A DNA stretch of 64,000 nt. Source: JBNJFY01 sp051747265. Its GTDB lineage: Bacteria; Bacteroidota; Rhodothermia; Balneolales; Balneolaceae. The notes under the pieces are model-generated. The model worked only from the letters and a program-made list of their open reading frames with translations, searched no databases and was not told the origin of the DNA. Each line of letters opens with the position of its first letter. Position 1 is the first letter of the stretch. Below are positions 16,808-25,607 of this stretch, in pieces. The stretch spans positions 161,534 through 225,533 of the forward strand of contig JBNJFY010000007.1 in NCBI GenBank assembly GCA_051747265.1, written 5' to 3'. A program made the position numbers and the translations under genes.

Positions 16808-18244
16808 ATGAAACAGTCAGATTTATTTCTTCCCGAAATCGTCATGTATGGAGCCGAATGGTGCCCTGATTGCCAACGTACCAAAGCCTATCTGGACGAG
16901 CATGAGATCGAGTATATCTACCGTGATATTGAAATCAGTGAACAGGGGGTAGCCCGAGTTGAAGAGATTAATGAAGGAAAACGGATCATTCCAACCTTGG
17001 AGATCGGTGAGAAGCATTACAGTAACCCAGACAATGCTCAACTGGGGTGTTTGCTGGGCATCAATCCGCAAGGGCGGATCCTGTTTTACGGGGCCGATTG
17101 GTGTCCGGATTGCCGACGGGCCAAGTCGTATCTGGATGACAACGGTATTCATTACCAATTCATCGATATTGAAAGTGATGACCGGGCCACCAAAACCGTG
17201 GAAAAGCTGAATAGTGGCAAGAGTATCATCCCCACTATATTGATTGATGAAGAGCTTTATGCCAATCCCGATAATCCTACATTACAAAAGGCACTGGATG
17301 TGGATGAATCCAAAGCCGTAAAGGAGTACGATGTAATCGTAATTGGAGCCGGAGCGGCCGGTTTGACTACATCCATTTATACCCAACGGGAAAAACTCTC
17401 CACCGCCATTCTCGAAAAGAAGAACATTGGCGGAAATGCTTATCTGACCGAGAAAATCGAGAATTATCCCGGTTTTACTAGCATCAGCGGGCCAGAGTTG
17501 ATGAATAAGATGGCTGAACAAACCAAAGTGTATGGCACTGAAATCAAGCAGGGCACCGAGGTGCAGAATATCGAGCCCCGCACCGATGATTTTATGATTG
17601 ATACCAATATGGGCCCTTATAGGGCCAAAAGTATTGTGGTTTCGGTGGGATCTACCTATCGGCGTCTGCATATTCCGGGCGAGGATGAACTTTTGGGATC
17701 CGGTATACATTTTTGCGCTACCTGTGACGGGCCATTTTACAAAGATCGCGATGTCATCGTGGTGGGGGGTGGCAATAGTGCGTTGGAGGAGAGCATCTAT
17801 CTGAGTGAATTTGTGAATTCAGTAACCATTGTTAATCTGACCGATTCATTTACCGCTGCGGAGATCTATTTAGAAAAACTAAAAACACGAGATAACATCA
17901 CTTCGCTGATGAATCGAGAAAGCTTGGAATTTTTGCCCGATCAGCAGGGACAATTAAAAGGATTACGGGCCCGACATACCGAAACAGGGGAAGAGGAAAT
18001 CATTGAAGGAGATGGGGCCTTTATATTTATTGGTCTGAAGCCCAATACCAGCTTTTTGTCGGATCTCTTGGACATGGATGAAGCGGGCTTTATTAAAACG
18101 CCAGCCGGAGATGTCCACACTAATATTCCGGGCCTTTTCGCTGCCGGTGATTGCCGTAAAGGGGCCACGGCTCAAATCGCTTCTGCAACGGGGGAAGGGG
18201 TGGTAGCCAGTTACGCGGTGAAAAACTATCTGAGCAGCAGATAG
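16808..18244 (+). CDS. Fusion of two glutaredoxin-like domains and thioredoxin reductase
   Basis: 478-residue triple-domain redox protein. Two tandem glutaredoxin-like domains each carry WCPDC (C19/C22 and C99/C102) and a late cis-Pro strand RIIPTLEI / SIIPTILI. From residue ~173 a complete thioredoxin reductase follows: FAD motif VIGAGAAGLT, redox motif CATCDG (C303/C306), NADP motif VVVGGGNSALEES and C-terminal GLFAAGDCRKG. This implies electrons flow from NADPH through FAD and CATC to the built-in glutaredoxins, making a self-contained cytosolic disulfide reductase. Single-Grx fusions to TrxR are known; the double arrangement is less usual. The gene stands alone with its own terminator. 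Confidence 0.9.
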   Translation: MKQSDLFLPEIVMYGAEWCPDCQRTKAYLDEHEIEYIYRDIEISEQGVARVEEINEGKRIIPTLEIGEKHYSNPDNAQLGCLLGINPQGRILFYGADWCPDCRRAKSYLDDNGIHYQFIDIESDDRATKTVEKLNSGKSIIPTILIDEELYANPDNPTLQKALDVDESKAVKEYDVIVIGAGAAGLTTSIYTQREKLSTAILEKKNIGGNAYLTEKIENYPGFTSISGPELMNKMAEQTKVYGTEIKQGTEVQNIEPRTDDFMIDTNMGPYRAKSIVVSVGSTYRRLHIPGEDELLGSGIHFCATCDGPFYKDRDVIVVGGGNSALEESIYLSEFVNSVTIVNLTDSFTAAEIYLEKLKTRDNITSLMNRESLEFLPDQQGQLKGLRARHTETGEEEIIEGDGAFIFIGLKPNTSFLSDLLDMDEAGFIKTPAGDVHTNIPGLFAAGDCRKGATAQIASATGEGVVASYAVKNYLSSR

Positions 18245-18252
18245 ACGAATAT

Positions 18253-18285
18253 AAAAAAGGCCTCCCTGGGGAGGCCTTTCTAATA
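18253..18285. terminator. Bidirectional terminator
   Basis: Stem AAAGGCCTCCC / GGGAGGCCTTT with A-run before and T/A-run after, between the convergent Grx-TrxR and DUF1508 genes. It can serve both strands. Confidence 0.85.
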
Positions 18286-18303
18286 AAAATAAGATATGAG
18301 ATA

Positions 18304-18471
18304 CTAGACGCGCTTGTAACTGGTGCAGGGACCGTTATCTTTGCCGTCTTTTTCGCACTCTTCACGGGTTTCGAACCCACGACCGGAATGCTCCACAATG
18401 TCGCCTTTTTTTGTGGTTTGACGCCATCGCCATTCTTCTTTCACATCTTTGTAGATCTCGCACTTAGGCAT
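18304..18471 (-). CDS. DUF1508 (YegP-like) small protein
   Basis: 55 residues. CEIYKDVKEEWRWRQTTKKGDIVEHSGRGFETREECEKD matches the DUF1508/YegP pattern (FeiykDkagewRWRlka.nGeiia.SgegY.sk.ac). One repeat is present; some homologues have two. The start is ATG 18471, just before the domain; a GTG 12 codons upstream is possible. Function unknown. Confidence 0.75.
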   Translation of the reverse strand: MPKCEIYKDVKEEWRWRQTTKKGDIVEHSGRGFETREECEKDGKDNGPCTSYKRV

Positions 18472-18812
18472 ATATGTAAACCAATTTTTCGAAGTTAGTT
18501 CGGCCACTCAACCAGACATTCATTTATCGGTGGTGAGCCGAGAAAATTTACGTTCTCATAACATAGCAGTTAGAATGCTTAATTGTAAGTTAAAACGTAT
18601 TTAAGATGGATCTATTTCACATCGACAAAGGGGCAACGAACCCAAATTAGTTTAAGACTAAAATGTCTGTAATAGATATCATTACGTGATGGTCCTTGCT
18701 GAGTCCTACAGTAGGGATGGGTCTGTTTTTATACCATTAATAAGCAATTAAGGATTAACCAAGTATCCCAATTGCTGGTTTAATGGATATACTCACCAAA
18801 AACAGGGACGAC
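18472..18812. other. Intergenic region without recognised feature
   Basis: 340 bp between the divergent DUF1508 and fasciclin genes. AT-rich, with no open frame of coding character and no repeat-family member. It presumably holds both promoters. Confidence 0.5.
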
Positions 18813-19364
18813 ATGAAAACGAAATTAGTGCTATTCCTATTTAGTACATTGCTTTGCGTAAGTACGATAGGGTGTCAACAGGAAAGTGCAGAAACAGGAT
18901 CTGAAATTGAAAAAACAGGCTCCAACAAGGGACAAGCGTATGTAGTTGATGAAGATTCTAAGCCCAATATCCTGCAGATAGCCATGAATTCGCCCGATCA
19001 TAAAACATTAACCGCGGCAGTTCAGGCAGCCGAGGCGGAAAACACCTTGGTGAACGCGGGGCCACTTACCGTTTTTGCGCCTACGGATGCGGCTTTTGCT
19101 AAGCTCCCCGATGGTACCATTGATAATTTATTGAAGCCTGAAAACAAAAATAAGTTGGTTAGTATAATCAATGGACATGCCACGCCAGCTAATTATAAAC
19201 CGGATCAACTCAAACAAGGAACCCAAATTTACCTAGCTAACGGACGCTACGTACAAGTGGAAGTGAAAGATGGCGAAAAGTTTGTAGATGGGGCCAAGAT
19301 TTTGGGTTCTGTGGATGCTTCAAACGGTAAAGTATATGTGGTGGATAAGGTGATACTTCCATAA
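18813..19364 (+). CDS. Fasciclin (FAS1) domain lipoprotein
   Basis: 183-residue exported protein. The signal peptide MKTKLVLFLFSTLLCVSTIGC ends in a lipobox (STIGC), so it should be lipid-anchored. One FAS1 domain follows: NILQIAMNSPDHKTLTAAVQAAE (about residue 50), the core GPLTVFAPTDAAFAKLP, INGHATPANY (H1/Y-H region) and the last strand KVYVVDKVILP. FAS1 proteins mediate adhesion or bind surface partners. The start at ATG 18813 is chosen over one ten codons upstream because AGGGAC precedes it and the signal peptide begins there. Confidence 0.88.
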   Translation: MKTKLVLFLFSTLLCVSTIGCQQESAETGSEIEKTGSNKGQAYVVDEDSKPNILQIAMNSPDHKTLTAAVQAAEAENTLVNAGPLTVFAPTDAAFAKLPDGTIDNLLKPENKNKLVSIINGHATPANYKPDQLKQGTQIYLANGRYVQVEVKDGEKFVDGAKILGSVDASNGKVYVVDKVILP

Positions 19365-19391
19365 TCCGGCCGTCTCCGCAAGATCTGGAAA

Positions 19392-19434
19392 GTGGACGCA
19401 CCGTCTTAAACCTACTGTAAGGCGGTGTCTCCAC
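19392..19434. terminator. Imperfect hairpin after the fasciclin gene
   Basis: Arms GTGGACGCACCGTCTT and AAGGCGGTGTCTCCAC pair at 13 of 16 positions with an 11-nt loop. A likely transcript end for the fasciclin gene, although a clear T-run is missing. Confidence 0.5.
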
Positions 19435-19465
19435 TTATATATAGGGGGGCTGCCAAGTATATGGA

Positions 19466-19663
19466 TCAATTACCACGCAGTAAGCCCACCAAGCCGGCTA
19501 TTGAAGCGGCCGCCCCACCAATGAGCATCCACAGGGCCTGATTGGAAGGGGATCCGGTAAAGGTCTCACTTACGTTGGACTGAAAGGAATTATACTCTTG
19601 ATAACCAAAGTAGAGGAGTAAGATTCCGGCAATAATTAATGCCGCGGATATTGCTTTTTTCAT
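19466..19663 (-). CDS. DUF3185-like small membrane protein
   Basis: 65 residues with two predicted membrane helices: AISAALIIAGILLLYFGYQEYNSF (4-27) and ALWMLIGGAAASIAGLVGLL (43-62), joined by a loop NVSETFTGSPSNQ. This matches DUF3185, small inner-membrane proteins of unknown role often found with stress genes. Start ATG at 19663. Confidence 0.75.
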   Translation of the reverse strand: MKKAISAALIIAGILLLYFGYQEYNSFQSNVSETFTGSPSNQALWMLIGGAAASIAGLVGLLRGN

Positions 19664-19870
19664 AACGGTAAAATCTTGCTTGATGGAAAACGGTTATGTT
19701 AGTTTAACATATAGAATGGTAAATTGATAATATTGATATTGTTAATTTTATGAAAAATCCAGATTTGTGGCATGATATATGACAAAATTGAGCCATCTCT
19801 TAATGGTTTTGACTAACCGGATCTATGATAAGTAAAAAAATAGATCATTAGACGTATTTCGGACTGCTTG

Positions 19871-20563
19871 CTAATGCAATCGGAAAAACGTGTTCAGTGA
19901 TGGAATTAAAAGATCCAAGTCAACTTTGGGAAAGGGGTGAGCGGTATCCGGGAGTACGGAAAGTTCAGCGTTAGGCAATTGTTTGTAAATGGTTAGCGTA
20001 TCAGAGAGACCTGCGGACCGATCTCGATCTCCCACGTGTAAGCGGATGGGCAGATTCAATTCGGGCCAGTGCGAATCGATTAATGGAGGTTGATTGCCCA
20101 ATGATTCTAACATGGTTCGTGTAGCTTGCACCATGGAAGGCCATTGCTCGCCATGCAGTTTCTTTAGGTGCTGTGCAAATCGGGGTACTTTTTCGGAGAT
20201 GGTGTTCGGATCCAACAATTTCCCTTCTTCGGCTGCTTTCTCTGGGGTCCACCGCAAGATCGTTCCCAGAGTTGCGATTCGATTTATGCGATGAGGATGA
20301 GATTTAGATAAAAGTAAAGCCACATATCCCCCCATGCTGTACCCGAAAATCGATACTTGGTCGATTTTATGATCGTTGAGGTAATCTAAGGTTTGTTGGG
20401 CCATCTCATCTATGGACAATTCGGATCCGGCGGTTTCCGGACCATGCCCCAGGAAAGTAAAGCGATGTACATCAAATGAATCACTCAACTGGGCAGCCAG
20501 TTGATCAAATTGCGCGGAAGTTTCCAAGGCACCATGAAGGAGTAATAGTGGAGGATGGTTCAT
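19871..20563 (-). CDS. Alpha/beta hydrolase
   Basis: 230-residue cytoplasmic hydrolase of the AB_hydrolase_1/6 group. The oxyanion region is LLLHGAL (residues 6-12), the nucleophile elbow is GYSMGG, the acid is probably in HVGDRDRSA and the catalytic His in PDTAHPFP near the C-terminus. Ester or thioester substrates are possible; none can be assigned. The gap to the upstream methyltransferase gene is 67 bp, same strand, so a two-gene unit is likely. Confidence 0.85.
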   Translation of the reverse strand: MNHPPLLLLHGALETSAQFDQLAAQLSDSFDVHRFTFLGHGPETAGSELSIDEMAQQTLDYLNDHKIDQVSIFGYSMGGYVALLLSKSHPHRINRIATLGTILRWTPEKAAEEGKLLDPNTISEKVPRFAQHLKKLHGEQWPSMVQATRTMLESLGNQPPLIDSHWPELNLPIRLHVGDRDRSAGLSDTLTIYKQLPNAELSVLPDTAHPFPKVDLDLLIPSLNTFFRLH

Positions 20564-20630
20564 AAAGGATACGGTATATGATTAGAGATTAGGTCATAGT
20601 ATCATGAACCTTATGGAGTTATACCAATAT

Positions 20631-21230
20631 TCACGCTGGTTTTTGTCCAACGAATTGAATCACCGAGGCCTCTCCTTTATGGTGTTCGCCTTCTTCCAGT
20701 TTAATGATCTTGGCCTCATTTTGGATAATTTTTAAATCGGAAAAATCGGCTGCCAACAATTCCGTAGAGTACAAAAGGTCATCGTTTTTGGGTCCCCCGG
20801 ATTGATATTGCAACTGCTTTTTACTGAACACCTCCATAATTAAATGGCCGCCCGGTTTAAGCGCATCAATCAACTTGTGATGTACATCTCGGCGAATTGA
20901 GGAGGGTAGGTGAGCGTAAATCAGGGCAATAAGATCGTAGGTGGCTTTATCCAGATCTACCTCCTCCATACGGGCGTTGTAATAATGGATTTCCACTTCT
21001 TTATCAGCGGCAAAGGCCTCTGCTTTGCGTTTGGCTTCGGTACTGTAGTCAAACGCTTCTACAATCCATCCCTGGGCAGCGGCATATACGGCATTGCGTC
21101 CTTCGCCCTCCGCGGGGAGTAACAACCGACCAGGGGTACGGTGCTCCAAAAAGGATTTAAAGAAGCCGTTGGGTTCATATCCATAAACCATTTCATGATC
21201 GCTGTACCGTTGATCCCAAAAATCCTTCAT
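20631..21230 (-). CDS. SAM-dependent methyltransferase, TehB-like
   Basis: 199 residues. Opens WDQRYSDHEMVYGYEPNGFF, a pattern of the TehB/thiopurine-type methyltransferases, followed by motif I LLLPAEGEGRNAVYAA, ribose-binding FDYSTEA and post-motif YDLIALIYAHLPSSIR...LKPGGHLIMEVFSKKQL. These enzymes detoxify small compounds (tellurite, thiols) or act on unknown substrates. A role in chemical stress is inferred only. Upstream of the hydrolase at 19871-20563. Confidence 0.82.
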   Translation of the reverse strand: MKDFWDQRYSDHEMVYGYEPNGFFKSFLEHRTPGRLLLPAEGEGRNAVYAAAQGWIVEAFDYSTEAKRKAEAFAADKEVEIHYYNARMEEVDLDKATYDLIALIYAHLPSSIRRDVHHKLIDALKPGGHLIMEVFSKKQLQYQSGGPKNDDLLYSTELLAADFSDLKIIQNEAKIIKLEEGEHHKGEASVIQFVGQKPA

Positions 21231-21360
21231 GCTTATCCTTAGTTTGAATATTGAATAGGGTTCCTAACCAGTTATGTCGCCTGCTTGACAGGTTTTTTAT
21301 AGACCTGCTTGTAGATTAACTATGTAACAAAGCAATCCCGGGAATCGTGCCCAGGAGCTA

Positions 21361-22125
21361 ATGAATAACGGAATCCGGATGATTTTATCAAGTCAACAAG
21401 AAAAGTTATGCAATTCACACCATTGGGATTTTAGTAATCTCAATGCCCTATTTCTGAATTGCACGTTGAAACCGAGTCCCAATTTATCACATACGGAAGG
21501 GTTAATTGAGGTCTCACAGGCCATCATGGAGCAAAATGGAGTTCAAACCGAAGTCCTTCGACCGGTAGATCACCATGTTGCCCCCGGTGTTTACCCAGAT
21601 ATGACGGATCATGGATTTGCTGAAGATGATTGGCCGCAAATTCAGCAAAAAGTAATGGAAGCGGATATTTTAGTATTAGGATCTCCCATCTGGCTTGGTG
21701 AAAAATCCTCTGTTTGCTCCAAAGTTATTGAACGCTTGTATGGGTACTCCGGAAAATTAAATGATCATGGTCAATATGCCTATTACGGTCGAGCCGGTGG
21801 GTGCATTATTACCGGCAATGAAGATGGAATCAAGCACTGTGCGATGAATATATTGTATAGTCTACAGCATCTGGGATATATGATACCACCTCAAGCAGAT
21901 GCCGGATGGATTGGGGAGGCAGGTCCCGGAAAATCATATCTGGATGAGGGATCCGGCGGCCCCCAAAATGATTTTACCCAGCGAAACACCACTTTTATGA
22001 CTTGGAACCTGATGCATACCGCTCGTCTACTGACTGAGATGGGGGGAGTACCCGCTCATGGTAATCAACGCTCTGAATGGGATGCAGGTTGCAACTTTGA
22101 TCATCCCAATCCCGAGTATCGATAA
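21361..22125 (+). CDS. Flavodoxin-fold NAD(P)H-dependent oxidoreductase
   Basis: 254-residue protein with the NADPH-dependent FMN reductase fold: NALFLNCTLKPSPNLSHT (FMN phosphate loop, about residues 27-44) and ADILVLGSPIWLGEKSSVCSKVIERL (about 100-125) are the two flavin-binding stretches; GGCIITGNEDGIKHC follows. It would reduce quinones, nitro groups or metals using FMN. AGGAG stands three to four bases before the ATG. A longer C-terminal extension (from ~200) is conserved in this subgroup. Confidence 0.82.
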   Translation: MNNGIRMILSSQQEKLCNSHHWDFSNLNALFLNCTLKPSPNLSHTEGLIEVSQAIMEQNGVQTEVLRPVDHHVAPGVYPDMTDHGFAEDDWPQIQQKVMEADILVLGSPIWLGEKSSVCSKVIERLYGYSGKLNDHGQYAYYGRAGGCIITGNEDGIKHCAMNILYSLQHLGYMIPPQADAGWIGEAGPGKSYLDEGSGGPQNDFTQRNTTFMTWNLMHTARLLTEMGGVPAHGNQRSEWDAGCNFDHPNPEYR

Positions 22126-22369
22126 TTGGGCGAGAAGGGATCTGTACATTTTCTCTGACTGATTATGTTGTGCAGCTCACTTTTGTGATGTGCCAATCTA
22201 TAATACACTCATCAGTTTGATTGAGGTGCCCCCACAGCTCAGCTCCCCATCGATGGGAGCGGCGTTTTGTGCTCATGGTTAAACTTTCTAGACAATTTGA
22301 TAATAAGTTATCCATATCCTCAACACTAGTCGCGTTAAGGCTAAAACTCCCCAACAACTCAAAAACACC

Positions 22370-22581
22370 GAGGCTGTCCAAAAAGTCCTTTTCTAATTTC
22401 AAGGACCTAAATAATTTAGGTTTTAGGGTCAAATATGTGCCAGACCTATCAGGTTTCCAAAACCTGATAGGTCTATATATGAAAAGGACGCGACTTATCA
22501 AGAAGATCAGAGATACACACTCTTAGAAAACTTAAATTAATTAAGTGGTTACATCCTGCTTTTTACTTTTTAGACAGCCTC
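22370..22581. mobile_element. Short non-coding element with IS-like terminal inverted repeats
   Basis: Ends GAGGCTGTCCAAAAAGT (22370-22386) and ACTTTTTAGACAGCCTC (22565-22581) are inverted with 16 of 17 bases matching. Such ends resemble those of IS1182-type elements. The 212-bp interior has no transposase, so it is a MITE or a deletion relic. A perfect hairpin is nested inside at 22442-22474. No target duplication was recognised. Confidence 0.6.
22442..22474. repeat. Perfect 15-bp hairpin
   Basis: AGACCTATCAGGTTT, loop CCA, AAACCTGATAGGTCT. The stem is perfect over 15 bp, with a 3-nt loop. Sequences of this kind are, to my knowledge, scattered in Bacteroidota genomes; only one copy is seen here. 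Confidence 0.8.
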
Positions 22582-22734
22582 TCCGCCCCGAAGATTCGGA
22601 GGCGGTAAGGGGTCCAGCTACATTCCGAAAAAATTCAACTCAACAGACTCTACAATAATTCATTCAAATACAGCCACCGTATGCTAATCACCTCAAAGCA
22701 AGTCCACGTAACTTCGGATGGGAATTCTTAGAAA

Positions 22735-22766
22735 GTAAAAAAGCCGGAAGCAATTGCTTCCGGCTT
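22735..22766 (-). terminator. Terminator of the second Hsp20 gene
   Basis: Perfect palindrome AAGCCGGAAGCAATTGCTTCCGGCTT minus-strand stem (22741-22766) followed by TTTTTTAC on that strand. It begins 26 bases after the stop codon. Confidence 0.92.
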
Positions 22767-22792
22767 ACCAATATAAAACGTTGATCAATTAT

Positions 22793-23248
22793 TTATTCCA
22801 CTTCAATTTTTTTGGTGGCTTTATCTTCCTGTTTGGCAATCTGTATTGCCAGTATGCCATTTTCGTAGCTTGCTTTTACACTATCCATATCGATGGAATT
22901 AGGGAGTGGTAAACTGCGACTGAAAGTTCCGAAACGGCTTTCTACGCGGCGGTATTTTTTGTCGGATTCCTCTTTTTCCATGTTTCGTTCACCGCTGATA
23001 TTCAGGACGTGGTCTTCCAGGCTGATGTCAATATCTTCTTTACTCATACCGGGAAGTTCAACGGTGATTTCAAACATAGTATCCGTTTCGGATACATTCA
23101 TTTGCGGTATCCAACCTTTACCACCCGGATTGAACTTCATGGCTCGATTGAAGAAATCATCCAGCACGTCTGAAAACGTGGTTGGAATGGTATCCAGAGT
23201 TTCTCGAGTGCTATCTAATGTATCCCAACGTTTGTTCATAAGGGTCAT
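22793..23248 (-). CDS. Small heat shock protein, Hsp20 / alpha-crystallin family
   Basis: 151-residue class A Hsp20 holdase. Alpha-crystallin domain: PQMNVSETDTMFEITVELPGMSKEDIDISL (about residues 48-78), LNISGERN, then FGTFSRSLPLPNSID and the GIL form of the conserved tripeptide (YENGILAIQI). The tail KKIEVE may act as the IxV oligomerisation motif. A textbook AGGAGG site lies just upstream of the ATG and a strong terminator follows, indicating high expression from a single-gene unit. Confidence 0.94.
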   Translation of the reverse strand: MTLMNKRWDTLDSTRETLDTIPTTFSDVLDDFFNRAMKFNPGGKGWIPQMNVSETDTMFEITVELPGMSKEDIDISLEDHVLNISGERNMEKEESDKKYRRVESRFGTFSRSLPLPNSIDMDSVKASYENGILAIQIAKQEDKATKKIEVE

Positions 23249-23544
23249 AGCAATACCTCCTGATTGAGTTGGTTACTATTTGCTTATGTTTTTGTTGAAT
23301 GATGATTTTGACGATGTCTTCATATCGTCGTTTTAAATAATGCAAAGGCTATTCCAACTCCAGGAAGCTATAACAGTATTGCCAAAATGTTCAAATCTCT
23401 CTGTCAGATTGAATATAAAGCTGTAAATATGAGTTGCTGAAGTTGTAATTTTGACAAGGGATAGTCATATCAATGGAAGCTAGCACAGATAAGCGAATGT
23501 GGTAATTATGGCGGCGGAAATTGTACCGTTCACATCAAAGGTTA

Positions 23545-24621
23545 TTAATCCACCTCAATCCGATGCACCCACCCAAACGGATCTTCCTTTTTCCCAGTCT
23601 GCATGCCGTAGATAGCATCGTACAAACGTTGCGCCAACGGACCGCGACCTTCTTCATGAATCTGTACGGTATCACCTTGGTGATGAATAGATTGCACGGG
23701 GGCGATCACGGCGGCGGTTCCAGCCCCGAATACTTCCTGTAATGTGCCGTTTTGCCCGGCTTCCATAACCTCATGGATAGATAGCTTGCGTTGCTCAACA
23801 GGAATATCCCAATACTTGGCTAACTGAATGACCGAATCTCGGGTCACGCCGGGGAGGATGGTCCCACTGAGTTCACGGGTGACCAACGTGCCGTCTATCA
23901 GGAAGAAGATATTCATGGTGCCCACTTCTTCCACATATTTATGCTCCATGGCATCCAGCCAAAGTACCTGATCGAACCCCTGCTCTTTGGCCTTCTTCGC
24001 AGGATACATGCTGGCCGCGTAATTTCCCGCTGTTTTGGTGGATCCGGTTCCGCCTTGGGCCGCGCGAATATATTCGGGCATGGTGGTCAGCTTAACGGGA
24101 TCGGTGTAGTAAGACCCCACAGGAGAGGTCAAGATATAGAATCGAAATATATTGGAGGTGTGCGCCGCAACCCAGGGCTCAAAGGCCATGGCAAAAGGGC
24201 GTACATACAGCGATTGTCCTTCGCCATTCGGAATCCATTGGTGATCCAGTTTGATTAATTGCTCCAGGGCTTCCATAAACAGATCAGAATCAACCGGGGG
24301 AATACACATCCGTTGGCAGGAGTTTCGCATCCGTTTGATGTTCATCTCCGGCCGAAATAGATTTACGGTGTGCTCATCAGCATAATAAGCCTTCATTCCT
24401 TCAAATACCGATTGACCATAGTGGAAAATATTTAGAGCCGGGGTGACCTCAATGGTGCCATAGGGCTTAATTCGCGGAGTCTGCCAGGCACCGTTCCGAT
24501 ATTCCATCTCAAACATGTGATCCGAAAAAATGCGTCCGAATCCGGGATTAATTAAATCAACTTGTGGAAGACGGCTCTGATTTACTTGGGTAACTTCAAT
24601 AGAGGAGTGCAGGCTATTCAT
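23545..24621 (-). CDS. ilvE: Branched-chain amino acid aminotransferase (class IV, BCAT type II)
   Basis: PLP enzyme for the last step of Ile, Leu and Val synthesis and the first step of their breakdown. The 358-residue length and the motifs FHYGQSVFEGMKAY, YVRPFAMAFEPWVA, the PLP-lysine region GGTGSTKTAGNYAAS, the signature VEEVGTMNIFFLI, and GTILPGVTRDSVI are those of the longer eukaryote/bacterial type II BCATs. All conserved residues appear intact. The gene is alone, flanked by intergenic DNA on both sides. Confidence 0.93.
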   Translation of the reverse strand: MNSLHSSIEVTQVNQSRLPQVDLINPGFGRIFSDHMFEMEYRNGAWQTPRIKPYGTIEVTPALNIFHYGQSVFEGMKAYYADEHTVNLFRPEMNIKRMRNSCQRMCIPPVDSDLFMEALEQLIKLDHQWIPNGEGQSLYVRPFAMAFEPWVAAHTSNIFRFYILTSPVGSYYTDPVKLTTMPEYIRAAQGGTGSTKTAGNYAASMYPAKKAKEQGFDQVLWLDAMEHKYVEEVGTMNIFFLIDGTLVTRELSGTILPGVTRDSVIQLAKYWDIPVEQRKLSIHEVMEAGQNGTLQEVFGAGTAAVIAPVQSIHHQGDTVQIHEEGRGPLAQRLYDAIYGMQTGKKEDPFGWVHRIEVD

Positions 24622-24820
24622 ATCAATAAATCATTTGGTAAGTAGCTGATCTGTAGATCTTCACTAATGTAGGAAATTGGATCTAGGATTGCAGTGAAAT
24701 TCACAAAAAGAGGGGAGTCGAATCACCACATCACAGAAGATGGCGGGGATTAAGCAAATGAAAGCTCCTGTGTAATTCGTTCCTAGGTGCTTTATTATTA
24801 CGTAGAACCATAAGCTGATA

Positions 24821-25141
24821 TCAAACCGGCTGATTGGCGGTGATCTGTGAAGCCTCACGCCCACGACGGGTTAATGTAGCAGTATCTCCATCAGTATTTC
24901 GAAACTCAACTTCATCCTGCCTTTCTATACGATCTTGTTGCTTGGTGAGCTCCGTTTCGGTTGGTTCACCATCCGATCTTGCCCTGGGGGACGTATCTGA
25001 ATCTGTTGTAGTGGAAGCCAACCCATCATCTACGGTTCGATTTGAAGGGTCATTATATTGATCCAACGCACCGTTTTCCGGATTACTAGTTTGATTGGCC
25101 GGCAGGGGGGATGCCGTATGTTGAATTGCTTGAGTATCCAT
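24821..25141 (-). CDS. Hypothetical hydrophilic protein
   Basis: 106 residues from ATG 25141 (a TTG nine codons further up is possible). Composition is rich in Asp, Thr, Ser, Asn, Gln and Arg with almost no hydrophobic core: MDTQAIQHTASPLPANQTSN ... DEVEFRNTDGDTATLTRRG. It is probably disordered. No family is recognised and no good ribosome site is seen, so coding status is uncertain, although the opposite frame is not better. Confidence 0.4.
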   Translation of the reverse strand: MDTQAIQHTASPLPANQTSNPENGALDQYNDPSNRTVDDGLASTTTDSDTSPRARSDGEPTETELTKQQDRIERQDEVEFRNTDGDTATLTRRGREASQITANQPV

Positions 25142-25607
25142 ATCGGATGCGATCTTTATTGCCGTCAAAGTTGATTATATAAATATAGGTAAAGTATTGC
25201 TTTTTATAAATTTAGAATGGTTTTGGGTATCTATATATTTTGAAAATCTATCAGGCTATATATCCAAAATATTGAGATGGAGAATTCGGATCATCATGAA
25301 ACAAGAGGAATTTCGGCAATCCAAGTAAAAGGGAATAAATGAAACTCTTATATATCGCTACTAATTAGATGAATTTGTTACAGTGTCGAAATAAATAATA
25401 TGAGGTCTTATAATTATATATATCTATAGATAAAATATTTTATTATTGATTAGAAGGGGTATCTAGTGTAAATAACACCCATTAGGATTATTTATTGACA
25501 TTTTATGTGGGTATATTTGGTAATGAGTGTAATAAATAACATAATTTATGTGATATGATATATATACTGTCGATAGATTTTGATAAACGCCATTTATTAC
25601 AGATTCA
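25142..25607. other. AT-rich intergenic region before the CheB-CheR kinase gene
   Basis: About 465 bp with long TA runs (for example around 25419-25446 and 25547-25567), far lower in GC than the genes on either side. No open frame or repeat-family copy. It should contain the promoter of the large kinase gene and might be bound by nucleoid proteins; that is inference. Confidence 0.5.

Noticed and set aside
22163..22526. Frames of 101-112 codons on both strands across the IS-like element
   Set aside because: They span an IS-like end and a perfect hairpin, have no ribosome site or domain, and each strand is equally open.
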